Of a stretch of 64,000 nucleotides of DNA, positions 41,241 to 51,149 are shown piece by piece. Within the stretch, counting starts at the first letter, position 1. Every line of letters starts with the position of its first letter. A program made the position numbers and the translations under genes. The stretch is from Metellina segmentata (lineage: Eukaryota; Arthropoda; Arachnida; Araneae; Tetragnathidae): positions 92,836,377 through 92,900,376 of the forward strand of contig OX375878.1 of NCBI GenBank assembly GCA_947359465.1, in the 5' to 3' direction. The notes beneath the pieces are model-generated. The model made no database searches and was not told where the DNA came from. It saw nothing but the letters and a program-made list of their open reading frames with translations.

Positions 41241-41643
41241 AAAACGCACTAATCAACTCATAAAATTGCAAAAAAAAAAAAAAAACTTATTATTATATAA
41301 AACAAGTCAAAGGAAATATGCCTCCTGGGGAACCCGCCTTTGCGACTTATCAAAGGGGTAACGCTTCAATAAACTGTACCTCCTGGGTGATGTGGAAATC
41401 AGTTTAACACTTTCTGATCTATAACTTATATGTTTAATCCTGGTTTCGAAATATTTTACAAATATTGTTTCCAAAACTTTGTAAGCAAAAAATAATTGGC
41501 CGAACTACGAGTTTCCTTGCGTAAAATATGTTAATTGATATCGAATTTACGAAGTCAGATCAAAAAGTATTTTAGCCAAAGTATTAAAAAAATACCACGC
41601 TCAAACATGACAGTTTTTGTTAACTAGCACTATTTGTCAATTA

Positions 41644-41955
41644 GCCGACCAACTGGTATAGTGGTTAAGGTGTTAGCCTCAAGATCGGAAGGTTCCTGGT
41701 TCGAATACAGGTCCGGGCATGGATGTTGGCGGCTGGTGCACCTTAAATCTGTCGTGGCCGAAAGTCCTCACGTTGGGTTGGTGTGGAAGTTTGGAGAGTG
41801 GGGTGCCAGCTCAGGTGTTGCTTCGTCATCTGACCGTGGTTCAAAATTACGAGGTGTTGTCCTCGAATCTTTCCCTTAAGGGACTGATCCCGGACCGTCG
41901 TCAATAGCCCGTTGTGTTGCTCTAGTACGACGTTAACTAAAATTACCCATTATCC
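41644..41955 (+). mobile_element. SINE family A, full-length copy
   Basis: Head with box B GGTTCGAATAC, core, tail gttaactaaaattaccc. A 12-bp duplication ATTTGTCAATTA at 41632-41643 and 41956-41967 flanks it. Lacks about 20 bp between head and core (tttgtaagcgtatggtgtag) present in the copy at 25990. Inserted in the piggyBac element. Confidence 0.9.
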
Positions 41956-42117
41956 ATTTGTCAATTATACGATTATTCTTAAAAGACACGACAATCAGAA
42001 TGGAGCAATGTTATAATTGGCTGATGTTCTATGAAGATACGTGTCCTAGTAGAAGGGTTTGTTTACAAAATATGATATCCCAAAAAAAAAAAATTTTCAA
42101 ACATAAATTTGGGCAAC

Positions 42118-42361
42118 GGGCTATTGACGACGGTCCGGGATCAATCCCTTCAGGGAAAGATCCGAGGACAACACCTCGTAATTTTTAACCACGGTCAGAT
42201 GACGAAGCAACACCTGAGCTGGCACCCCACTCTCCAAACTTCCACACCAACCCAACGTGAGGATTTTCGGCCACGACAGATTTAAGTTGCACCAGTCGCC
42301 TCTACACCATACGATTACAAACATCCATGCCCGGACCTGTATTCACTATACCGGCTGATCG
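42118..42361 (-). mobile_element. SINE family A with deleted promoter region
   Basis: Minus strand. A deletion of about 40 bp in the head joins CTATACC to the box B end (aatacaggtccggg, the same variant as the copy at 41644). The 3' terminal gttgtgttgctctag... part is also missing. Together with the copy at 41644 it forms an imperfect inverted repeat with about 160 bp between. Confidence 0.85.
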
Positions 42362-43065
42362 GCGCGTGCCACGTAAGAGAATTATATATAGAGAGAGAGA
42401 ATTATGTCAACCAAGGGAAAAATTCAGTTCGTTAAAATTAGTCTCATCCAAAAACTTTTTTGGCTGAACTTAAGAGCAAATTTACTAACCACAATATAAA
42501 AAGCATTTCATAAAAAAAATAATAATTGTGACATTTCAAAACCAGTAATCCTTGTGATGATACTATTTCCCGTTCACAGAAATTAAATTTCACTAGTGGG
42601 GAAGCTGATCTTAATGTCAAATTTAAAATAACCACGTGCTTTTAGCGTAAGTATTTAAAAGTTATAGCCGAAGCAAATTTGCAAATTAAGAAATTCGTCA
42701 ACGTTTATCCTTCGTTTTAAAACTAAAATTCACTATCTTCCATTTTCAATTTGGATGACACCAGTCTAAAAATTGGCACCATTGAGTATCGGTATCCCGC
42801 AGCTAGATGTGATCAACAGTGACCGCAAAACATGCCCTCTTCCTTGAAGGCCTGGAGAAGAAGGGGAAAGAAACGCTTAAGGGATTCAGGCGTCTTGTTG
42901 GGAATCCGACAACATTCTTTTTTCCTGTCCCCCGTAACGAAAGGAAATAGATTCTCGGGCGCTTTCGTATGCAGAGGGTTTAAAGGTCATTTGTATAAGT
43001 TTTTAGTATAAGACTGGTAAAAATGTTAACACTTTTAGGGTGGCGGAACGTCTCATTATCTTCAG

Positions 43066-43180
43066 TATTCTAAAGTATAAATGTGAAAAATTTGGTGTGA
43101 ATTAGTCAAACGGAGTAGATTTGTATGGAAAATATACACAAACACATCCTTTTTTTATATAAGTAGATTACAATCCCTTT
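43066..43180 (+). repeat. Dispersed retroelement 3'-end fragment
   Basis: aatttggtgtgaattagtca, cggagtagatttgtatgg and acacaaacacatcc: the 3' phrase also at 38660-38720 and 54160-54210. It resembles tails of RTE-type non-LTR elements. Confidence 0.5.
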
Positions 43181-43261
43181 TTTTTGCGTTTTGTGTTCAA
43201 ACGGTACTACGAGCTAAGAAACGATACAATTATTTAATCAGACCAAATTCTTCATTTTCAG

Positions 43262-43583
43262 AAATAACGAGAAATCGCGAGTTTTATAAGAACGCTGATG
43301 TAAGTCCTCCATTAACTTATGCCTCACTATCGGACAGGTAAGTGTTTAATATTAAAAAAAAAACTTACATGCTTTCTTGGGGGTATGAATATGTTTTGCA
43401 TCCACTTAATTATTAAATGTTTTATTTCTATTTCTTGAAAAATTGCGAGAAAATAATCAGTTTTATTTTCTTTGATTTCAGGCCATTATTGAATCGCCAG
43501 AAAGGTAGCTAACATGAAATTAAATATAAAATTGATTCCAAAACACGTTCTGTTACTTCAGAAGGAACACCGCAACATGGAAG
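43262..43583 (+). pseudogene. FoxP forkhead-domain pseudogene, two exons with intron
   Basis: FoxP proteins are forkhead transcription factors. Exon 1 (43262-43337) reads [26 protein letters not shown], the FoxP-specific start of the forkhead domain ([21 protein letters not shown]). A 1-nt deletion near its end breaks the frame. A 144-bp GT-AG intron follows. Exon 2 (43482-43583) is 34 codons: AIIESPER-stop-LT-stop-N-stop-I-stop-N-stop-FQNTFCYFRRNTATWK. The stops stand where FoxP has Gln, Leu, Glu, Tyr and Trp. The intron sits where FoxP genes have one, so this is a duplicated genomic fragment, not a retrocopy. The donor after TGGAAG has lost a base. Downstream exons are not recognisable. Confidence 0.88.
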
Positions 43584-43804
43584 TAAAGCACATTCCACAA
43601 GTCTCAAATAGTTTTAAAAACAGCACTGGTGTTGTTTTTTAAACCAAAAACCGGAACATTTTTGCGTGAATGAAACAAGAATTGAAAAAATTACAAATGT
43701 TTATGTCTAGAGTTTTATGACGACAATTAATTTGACAATTCATACACCCGAGAGAGATTTCGACAATTTGTATATGATATATAAACCTAATATGAGGTTA
43801 ATTA

Positions 43805-44130
43805 ATGTCTCACTTCAGCAACGCACTATTGACGATGTTCCAGGATCAATCCCGAAGGGAAAGATTCTAGGACAACGCTTCGTCCTTTTGAACCACGGTC
43901 AGAAGACGAGAACAACACCTAAGCTGGTACCTCACTCTCCAAACTTCGACACCATACCAATGTGAGGACATCTGAGGCCACAGATTTAACATGTACCAGC
44001 CCCTACGTCTACTAGTCTTTAGTTGGGTAGAGATTTGAGTAAATTCCCAATCCCAATATTTGAACTCGCAACCCTCGGGTTGTTAATCCGCTTAGATCAA
44101 ATCTGACCTGATGTTCTTACGTCAACAGCA
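43805..44130 (-). mobile_element. SINE family C, minus strand, old copy
   Basis: Core on the minus strand (gacgatgttccaggatcaat, aaccacggtcagaagacga, cagctggtacctcactctcc in plus-strand order), then a head with tttgaactcgcaaccctcgg and ttaatccgc. About 75-80% similar to the family A core by eye. Confidence 0.6.
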
Positions 44131-44205
44131 GGGACGCCTACCCTAGGGACCCTACCCCTTTGCCTCACCAATATCTTTATGGATGGATAGGTGGGTAGTT
44201 AATTA

Positions 44206-44465
44206 ACGTCGCTCTGAAGCAACTCAACGACCTATTGGCGACGGTCCGGCCGTTATCCCGAAGGAAAAGTCCAAGGATAACGCCTTGTAATGATGACAAC
44301 ACTTGAGCTGGCACCCCACTCTCTAAACTTCCATACCAAGCCAGGACATTTCAGCCACGATAGATTTAACGTGTAGATGACGGTCTGAGACTGGACCAAG
44401 TTTCGAATTCGCAGCTCAAAGTTTGCTAATCCGTTGCTTATCCAACAGGGCTACCTTTCATTGAT
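44206..44465 (-). mobile_element. SINE family C, minus strand, second copy
   Basis: Starts near gtcgctctgaagcaactcaa (3' end) through cgacggtccgg, gagctggcaccccactctct to the head tttcgaattcgcagctc and gctaatccgttgcttatcca, acagggctacc. No duplication of flanks seen. Confidence 0.65.
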
Positions 44466-44689
44466 GGGATCGGCCTCATCAAATTAATTATGAAATAAAT
44501 GAGTATTGCAAATATACGGGTAATATGAATAGCCAAACATAGAGATGACTTTACTCAATAGGTCGTAAAGCCATTGTATCCGGCGACAGCGGTACAAATT
44601 TAAGAGGTCCAAACTCCTTGCCCAATCCCAATATTTTTATAGTTTATGCAGAAAGGCATGGATAACATGGGTAGGGAGATGTACACACT

Positions 44690-45050
44690 CAACCCTTCTG
44701 GCGATTGCTCAATGAGGTACCTCGTTAGTAGCAAAACCGACTGACGGACGAAAAATTTCATCATTGTAAGAAAACTCTTCAGATCTTGATCTCCTATCCA
44801 AAAATACAGGTAATACAATATCTTGATTACAAGATAACTCGTTATTGGCAAAATTGGTCAGCTCTTAATGGAAGAGATATCTCGTCATTAGCAAAATTGA
44901 TCAGCTCTTGATGGACGAGGTTTCTTGCCACTAGAAAAAGTGGTCAGCTGTTGAAGGCGTCATTTTCAAAATTTGTCAGTTCGTCAAATCTATCGTCATT
45001 GGCAAAATTAGTTAACTATTGATGATGAACGAGATATCTGCTCGAAACCC
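44690..45050. repeat. Degenerate minisatellite, unit about 50 bp
   Basis: Diverged repeats of a module like ggcaaaattggtcagctctt, gatgga.gag.tatctcgtca. Four to six units can be followed by eye. Ends at an (AC) run near 45053. Confidence 0.65.
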
Positions 45051-45059
45051 CACCACACA

Positions 45060-46160
45060 CACACTTGGAGGGTTAAACAAAAAATAACTACTATTGTCCC
45101 AGTAATTACTTAAAATGTTATATTGTACACACTCCCAGATCGTTTATTTGCACTGTTACTTGTTCAAATTTGTCATTGATAAAATTTGAATCCCATGCTT
45201 TTTCATGGGGTCGCCCTCAAGATGAGGCATCATAGGCTGTTTGCAATGAAATAGTATTGTGAGTAGAGCAAGAGCGTATCATTTCATATATGCTTTTCTT
45301 TGATCTGTGTCATTACCTTCAAATGTAAAATGTTAAATCTATAGGACCCCTTCAAACATTTTCAGCAGGTGTCAGGCCTTACTGCAATAATGGACATGTG
45401 TCATATTCAGTGGCCACACTTTCTACATAGCTTCACCTTACAAAATACATATATATATATTTGGGATTCCCTAATAATTTTCCCACGTTGTGACCATCCA
45501 TCAACGTGTGCTACCCTTTAACTGTGACCTAAAGGTCAAGACAAAGGTATCTTGACTAGAAATAAACTAACTGCATCATTACTTCAAAATAAAAATCGAA
45601 TTGATACTTATTTTCGATAACTCTCGAAGTTAAATATTCTGATTTCGATTTAATTTCTATTTATTCCATTGCTAATCCGATGTTCTTTCAGCTGTTCAAA
45701 TGGAGAAGTTTACTTTTAACACTACTATGACGGCATCAAACATTTAAGTATTGCCGTTAAGGATTTGTTTTGATTTTTCAATACTTTTTCTGTGGACACT
45801 CTAAACAATGGCCATAAAGAAATGAAATCCGAAATAAACATCTTAGCTTGTCTAAGAAGCACTCCCCCAAACACTATAATTTTATACAAAAACAAATAGT
45901 GAAATCTGAGCGAGTGGGAGGGAAAATTTCCAATCACTGTCATTATATCTTCAAATATGCAACACTTTGATCCATTAATAATATTTCTGTAGAAATTTCT
46001 TAAATTATCGAAATACTTTTTATTTTAAAATTGAATTCGAAGAACCTATTAGAATTGAATTTGAACAAATATAGTTTTGATATTTCATCAGTTCTGACAC
46101 AGATTTATTGTGCCTCTTTTGTGTGTTCTGTGCCTATAGACCTCCCTTCCCTTCCATAGC
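45060..46160. other. No recognised feature
   Basis: About 1.1 kb of AT-rich sequence. Short open frames only, no family recognised. Confidence 0.5.
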
Positions 46161-46161
46161 A

Positions 46162-46365
46162 TTGGGTTGCACCGTGGCTTAGTAATTTACACACTGTTCT
46201 TGTAAACTACGAGTTGTAGGCGATGCTGGTTTGATTACTGTAACTTACTCCGGGAGTATTTCTTTCAACTGCATTTGTAAAAATTCACATGTACTTTCAT
46301 TTATTTGATGTTGTCTGGACAAATATGATCCTTGCGTCTTAAAACCCTAACATCTAATCCAATCC
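46162..46365 (+). mobile_element. SINE family B copy 3
   Basis: Head gggttgcaccgtggcttagt with box B-like GGTTTGATTACTG near 46229, then gatgttgtctggacaaatat and a tail with aaaaccctaac. Same order as the copies at 3985, 7910 and 62800. Confidence 0.65.
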
Positions 46366-46689
46366 TCGTCCATTCATAAGCCAAAATTAAATAAAACGAA
46401 ATTTCATGCCCCATCTGTTTATATGTAACTGGTTTTATAATACAAAATTTTGTTAATTGATCACTACTATTGAAAACAGTCATAAAAATTAACTGTCCAT
46501 TTTAGAAATTAAAAATTGACAGTATTATTTTTATTCAGTACAGCCCAGTGTATAAACCATATGTATAATTATGTATAAAATTGATGTATATATATAACAA
46601 TTTTATGTTTTTATCTAACCGTTAGTTACATACGCTTCAGTTCGCATAGTACGTAGTTGAAAACGAGCAAGCAACTATAATAACCAGTT

Positions 46690-47120
46690 AACCACCAACC
46701 TAAATTCTAATCTAGTCTAGACGAGAGATCCCGGTGCAAAGCAGCGAGCAAATGCAACTAGAGCTAACAAAGACAGGAATGCCGGGGTTTGGATCTTTAT
46801 CTCTCCTAAGATCCGGACCCCTCACATAGGGGGGGGTGTCTCATTACAGGACACGAAATTTGGAACTTCTGTGCAGGAAGAATGAGCTATTGCCTACGGG
46901 GATGGATGTCCGCAGCTGTCTTGACAAAAGGCTGGACGGCTGACCTAAGTAGACACTTTTCTGAGAAATCTTCTGAAACCCCATTGGGAAAGATTCCAAT
47001 TGTACATCCGGTCGGTGCTACTGAGCCCTGAGGGGCAGAACGTGAAAAATCAGGGCATACTCTGAATCAATTTTGGAGAGGAAAAGGAAAAGGAATGAAC
47101 AAACATCAATTTGATTTATT
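46690..47120. other. GC-richer unassigned segment
   Basis: Markedly more GC than its surroundings, with a G run (ggggggggtg) and phrases such as cctgaggggcagaacgtg. No long open frame. It could be the 5' untranslated region of a retroelement; I cannot show this. Confidence 0.25.
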
Positions 47121-47567
47121 TAGAGTGGATCTCGTTTGTTGAACAACTTTTTTTTCTGCGGTAGTCGTATCTGGGATTTGGAGTATAGCTTCGTTATTAT
47201 GGTTGGAGAGTTTTGCGTAGAAATTGGTATTGAGTTTAATTATAAACTCTTTGATCTCGCGTACATGTTTAGTTATTCCCTAATTTTTATATTGCGGTAG
47301 AATAATGTGGGCTGTCTGTAGCTATTCGAAGGGTGATGTTTTGGAGTGATGCTGTTCTTTCACGTGAGTTTCAGCGCAGGAAATCCCCATACAGGACTAA
47401 CGTAAGTGACCATTGGTAGCAACATGGAACTGCGAAATCGCGGTCACAAGGTAGAAACGAATGTCTCTGAGAAACTAATGCAAAGCACGTGCTAACAATG
47501 GAATGGATTTTTTTGTGTGTGCCCCACAACCGTCTGAGAAAATGTGCAAGAGCTTGATTTAAGTTTT

Positions 47568-47825
47568 GTTTCTCTCGCATTTATTATTTGGAGCTGCTTT
47601 AGTTAAGGGGTAGAGACATCGCAAATTAATGACGTTTTATAGTATTTTTAAAAAAACTAAACTTACCGGAAGTAAGATTTTAAACAAATGTACAGAATCT
47701 TTAAGCAAAACTCAATGTGGAATAAAATCTCAAAACTAAATTTATAACTCAACGTCTGGGAAAATTACACAATTCTTTGTGAGTTTGCGTAATCAAGAAC
47801 TGATCTAGTGTTGTCGAGTTCATGG
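47568..47825. repeat. Direct repeat R1, copy 1
   Basis: About 255 bp that recur at 48516-48778 in the same orientation (948 bp apart): ctctcgc.tttattatttg, aatgacgttttatag, cacaattctttgtg.gt. By eye roughly 85% alike. A SINE family C copy lies between them. Confidence 0.8.
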
Positions 47826-47944
47826 GATGATGCCAAAACAAATTGTTTGTCTTCTCATTGGAAATGCGTAACACGGCTAACCATGCGACTACGAGAAGGT
47901 TTTTAAAAGTATTAGAAACACACACACAGTTTCTTTATCATAGC

Positions 47945-48265
47945 CCGCCTTGTAGGGGCCGCGGTAACCTTGTTTGATAAGAGTCGTGGATTAGCGAACG
48001 GAGGGTTGGGAATTCCAACTAACTAAAAGACCGTCGTGCAGGTGGGGACTCGTGCACGTTAAAACTGTCGTGGCCTCAAATTTTCGAATTTTGGTTAGGT
48101 GTAAAACTTTGGAGAGTGGGTACCAACTCAGGTGTTCACCTCGTCATCGGACCGTGGCTCAAAATTACCCAAGTATTGCCCTCGGATCTTTCCCTTTGCG
48201 ATGGATCCCGGACCGTCGCCAATAACCCGTGTGTTTGTTGCTTCCAGTGCGAGGTAAATTCAACA
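47945..48265 (+). mobile_element. SINE family C, nearly complete
   Basis: Head ggggccgcggtaaccttgtt ... gggttgggaattccaac, then core gcacgttaaaactgtcgtgg, ggagagtgggtaccaactca, cgtcatcggaccgtgg, ctcggatctttccctt, cccggaccgtcgccaataac and tail. The core aligns throughout with family A while the head does not. Best copy of this family here. Confidence 0.75.
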
Positions 48266-48515
48266 ACCAACCCCACACATTACAAAAAAATATTCCACGG
48301 CTTACAAAGCCTTGATTGTTTTAATTTAATAATATAAAAATAACAAACCAATACTAGAAGGAGACCCCCCGACTATACTGTAATATGCTGCCTTTCTGTA
48401 TGATAAAAGAAACCTTGGCTCATAATTTAATAATTCACCTCCCCTCAGTCCCCTTTCCATAGAAATTTATGAATGGTTTAAACATGTCCATCCTAACCAC
48501 AGGGTTAGTTTGTAA

Positions 48516-48778
48516 AGTTTCTCTCGCCTTTATTATTTGAAGTTGCTTTAGTTAATGGGTAGAGGCATCACAAACAACAATTAATGACGTTTTATAGAAT
48601 TTTTTAAACAAACTAAACTTATCGGGTGTGAGATTTCAAACAAATGCACAGAATCTCTAAGCACTACTCAATATGGAATAATATCTCAAAACTAAACTTA
48701 TTACTCAACGTCTGGAAAAATTACACAATTCTTTGTGGGTGTGCGTAAACGAGAACTGATCTAGTGTCGGCGAGTAAT
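48516..48778. repeat. Direct repeat R1, copy 2
   Basis: Partner of 47568-47825. It is followed by a short tRNA-like stretch (ggctcgaatcccggtctggg near 48845), perhaps a head-only SINE. Confidence 0.8.
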
Positions 48779-48965
48779 GAAGGATTAGCGTAACTGTATC
48801 GGAAATTGGAATAATCCCTTATCCACGCACGTCTTCTTGGTCCTTGGCTCGAATCCCGGTCTGGGAAGAGATGCTCGTAAGATTTCGGAAGAGGTGTTGA
48901 AACACAGAGTGTGAACACAAGAATTTTATTATTTCATAAACAAAATGGAGCTAGCTTTCTTATAA

Positions 48966-49107
48966 ATTCTTCGTTGGAAAAAATGATAGTCTCAATGTCA
49001 TATTTCGTTTAGTGTTTTGTTTTCACACTTTCTCACGTTCTTTTCAAGAGAATGTACGATAACTATGACACACCTTACTGTTCTTTCATTTGAATGTTCC
49101 CAGACAG
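48966..49107. repeat. Direct repeat R2, copy 1
   Basis: About 142 bp repeated at 49977-50122 (ttcttcgttggaaaaaatga, gtgttttgttttcacact, cgataactatgacacacctt), roughly 92% alike by eye. A family C head remnant (minus strand, 49130-49212) follows. Confidence 0.85.
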
Positions 49108-49347
49108 ACACAAACCAAAGGGAAAGCCTCAAGAAACCTTTGGTTGGTTTGTTTCGAACTCCAAACCTTTTGATTGCTAATCCGCTACTCTTGCAAACAG
49201 GCTACCACGGCCCTTTGTGGGAAAATAACATGTTTATACATCGTTAAAATTAATTTGTGGTCATACTGATCACTTCCCTACTTCTGGTGTTAATAGTAAA
49301 AAGTACTAACTTGCTCCATGATAAAATTTCCTTTTGATTTGAAAAAT

Positions 49348-49440
49348 CCAGGTGTCACATATATGTCGGCCTGAGAAAAAATATTGATACCGCTCCTTTA
49401 TAAAAGACCCAAACACCAAATTTCGAAAAAAAAATCTCAA
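49348..49440 (+). mobile_element. Diverged CCCAGGTAGCACA-type element end
   Basis: CCAGGTGTCACATATATGTC, then ggcctgagaaaaaatattga; compare the terminus at 31536 (CCCAGGTAGCACATATATGT, cggcc, gagaaaaaatattgg). Truncated after about 40 bp of similarity. Confidence 0.6.
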
Positions 49441-49801
49441 AAAGTGTTTTTTGGTTTATTGGATAAAACGATGCATCAAATATTCAAGAACAAATGAACA
49501 AAATTTCAGAGTCGAAGAAAATTGCTAACATCTGCTTTTAAACTTTTATTTGACCTTCCAAATACATAATCGACTGCCAACCATTGGCTTCGGTTTCCAT
49601 GAAAACCTCCATTTATGCAACATATATCATAGTGTATCTACCGACGACTATCCCAAACATTTTAAATACCCTTAAGGTGTAAGTTCCTGGTTTTTCTATC
49701 CTTTTTTCAGAGTCGAATTGCGATTCTCGAATTGCGACTATCAATTGGCGGACAAAAAGCTAAAGGACAAAATCTAAGTCTTCGTGTAAAACACGTGGTG
49801 A

Positions 49802-49976
49802 TGTCATTAAAGGAAGCACAAAATTTTGTCGCATGCGTATCAATACAAAAAAAAAGGCTCGTTTACAGAATAAAAATAACTGTAGAAAAAGAGAAGGTGC
49901 AGTTTTTCAGTGGTGGTTTATTTTAAAATAGTACTGATCCAATAAAATATTTTTTTTCATGTCATTTAACAATAAA
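49802..49976. repeat. Repeat R3, second copy
   Basis: Partner of 33308-33472. It directly abuts repeat R2 copy 2 at 49977. Confidence 0.8.
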
Positions 49977-50122
49977 TGTTCTTCGTTGGAAAAAATGATA
50001 GTCCCAATGCCATATTTCGTGTAGTGTTTTGTTTTCACACTCTCTCACGTTCTTTTCAAGGGAATGCACGATAACTATGACACACCTTACTGTTCGCTCA
50101 TTTGAATGTCCCCAAACAGGAG
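49977..50122. repeat. Direct repeat R2, copy 2
   Basis: Partner of 48966-49107. Confidence 0.85.
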
Positions 50123-50359
50123 TTATTGTTGTATGCTGTTTAAAATAAAGCTCTCTTTCAAAATTTAATTTGCCTATTACATATACTTTTTACAAATGGT
50201 TTAACATGAATCTAATGAATAAAGAATATATTTTGAACATTATATATATCCATCATGTTTTTAGTGATACTAATTCAAATGAGAGAAATCAGAAAAATTT
50301 TACTTTCCATGCAATCCATTGCTTAGTCACAATTTTTCTTGCATGGAGCTTACTTCTCC

Positions 50360-51137
50360 CAGTGGCGGACCAAGTCAAGTGGGGGCCCCAAGCGGTAAAA
50401 TTTTCGGGGGCTTCAAACACAAGGAAGAAAAAAGTTTCAAGAAAGCTCTCATTGAGTTATTAGCAAAAAGAAAATAAAAAATTCCATACCATAACACATC
50501 AAATCAATTTATTTAAAAAAAAATTTTACATGAATTTCGAATTTTTTTTTGCGAATTCGTCAATTATTTTGGTATTATAAATTCGGTTTTAAATTTTTTG
50601 CTCTATCTACAGAATGGCCATATCAATTAATCTTTCTTTTCCCATAGTACTCCTTAGTAAATTTTTGACAATCTTTAAAACAAAAAACGATCTTTCTTTT
50701 GACGCCCATAACAAAATGAACTGTTAAAAAAAATTTAAATAATGTTTCAACATTCGCAAATGTGCAAAACATTTCTTTGAAGGCTCGATAGATGTCTGGT
50801 GTAGGTTTTATGGTGTCCTCGCTTTCTTTTAGAAACATTAAAAAATTGTCAAATTCATCTTCATAAGTACAAACATTAATGCATTTTTGTAAATTATATA
50901 TTTTATAGTTTTTTATCCAACTTCCAGTTAAAGCCTCTTTTCGATGGGTGAAACGAAATTTTATAGCTAATACAGCATCTGCCCCTATTGCTGATCATCT
51001 TGTATATTAGAAACTCTTTTCACTGCACTTAAAGAAGCACATTGTAAAGACGCTGTCACATCTTTCCTCGAACACTAATGAATAGACATTTTAAGACCTC
51101 GGGGGCCACTTCGTAATCCGGAGCCCTACGCGGATTT
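50360..51137 (-). mobile_element. hAT deletion derivative with transposase C-terminus
   Basis: End CAGTGGCGGACCAAGTC at 50360 and, inverted, GCGTAGGGCTCC near 51130. Flanks ACTTCTCC (50352-50359) and CCTTCTCC (51138-51145) agree at 7 of 8 bases. Read leftwards near 50720-50530 the minus strand gives KNLLRSTMGKEKLIDMAIL, stop, then IEQKI and IIDEFAKKNSK: the hAT C-terminal dimerisation domain (LRSTMGQERLN.LA.LSIE). Stops and loss of the catalytic core show it is dead. Confidence 0.7.
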
Positions 51138-51149
51138 CCTTCTCCACAA

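Larger units (their letters stand above)
38970..42979 (+). mobile_element. piggyBac element, both ends preserved, 4.0 kb
   Basis: Left: TTAA (38966-38969) then CCCTCTGCATACGAAG. Right, inverted: TTCGTATGCAGAGGG ending at 42978, one extra T, then TTAA (42980-42983). A subterminal CTTTCGTTACG occurs near both ends (about 39006 and inverted near 42932-42945), like the internal repeats of piggyBac. It contains a transposase pseudogene (39513-41240) and two SINE family A copies in opposite orientation downstream of it. The TTAA target is the piggyBac signature. Confidence 0.9.

Noticed and set aside
47371..47580. Minus-strand open frame of 69 codons
   Set aside because: Runs into direct repeat R1; no family match.
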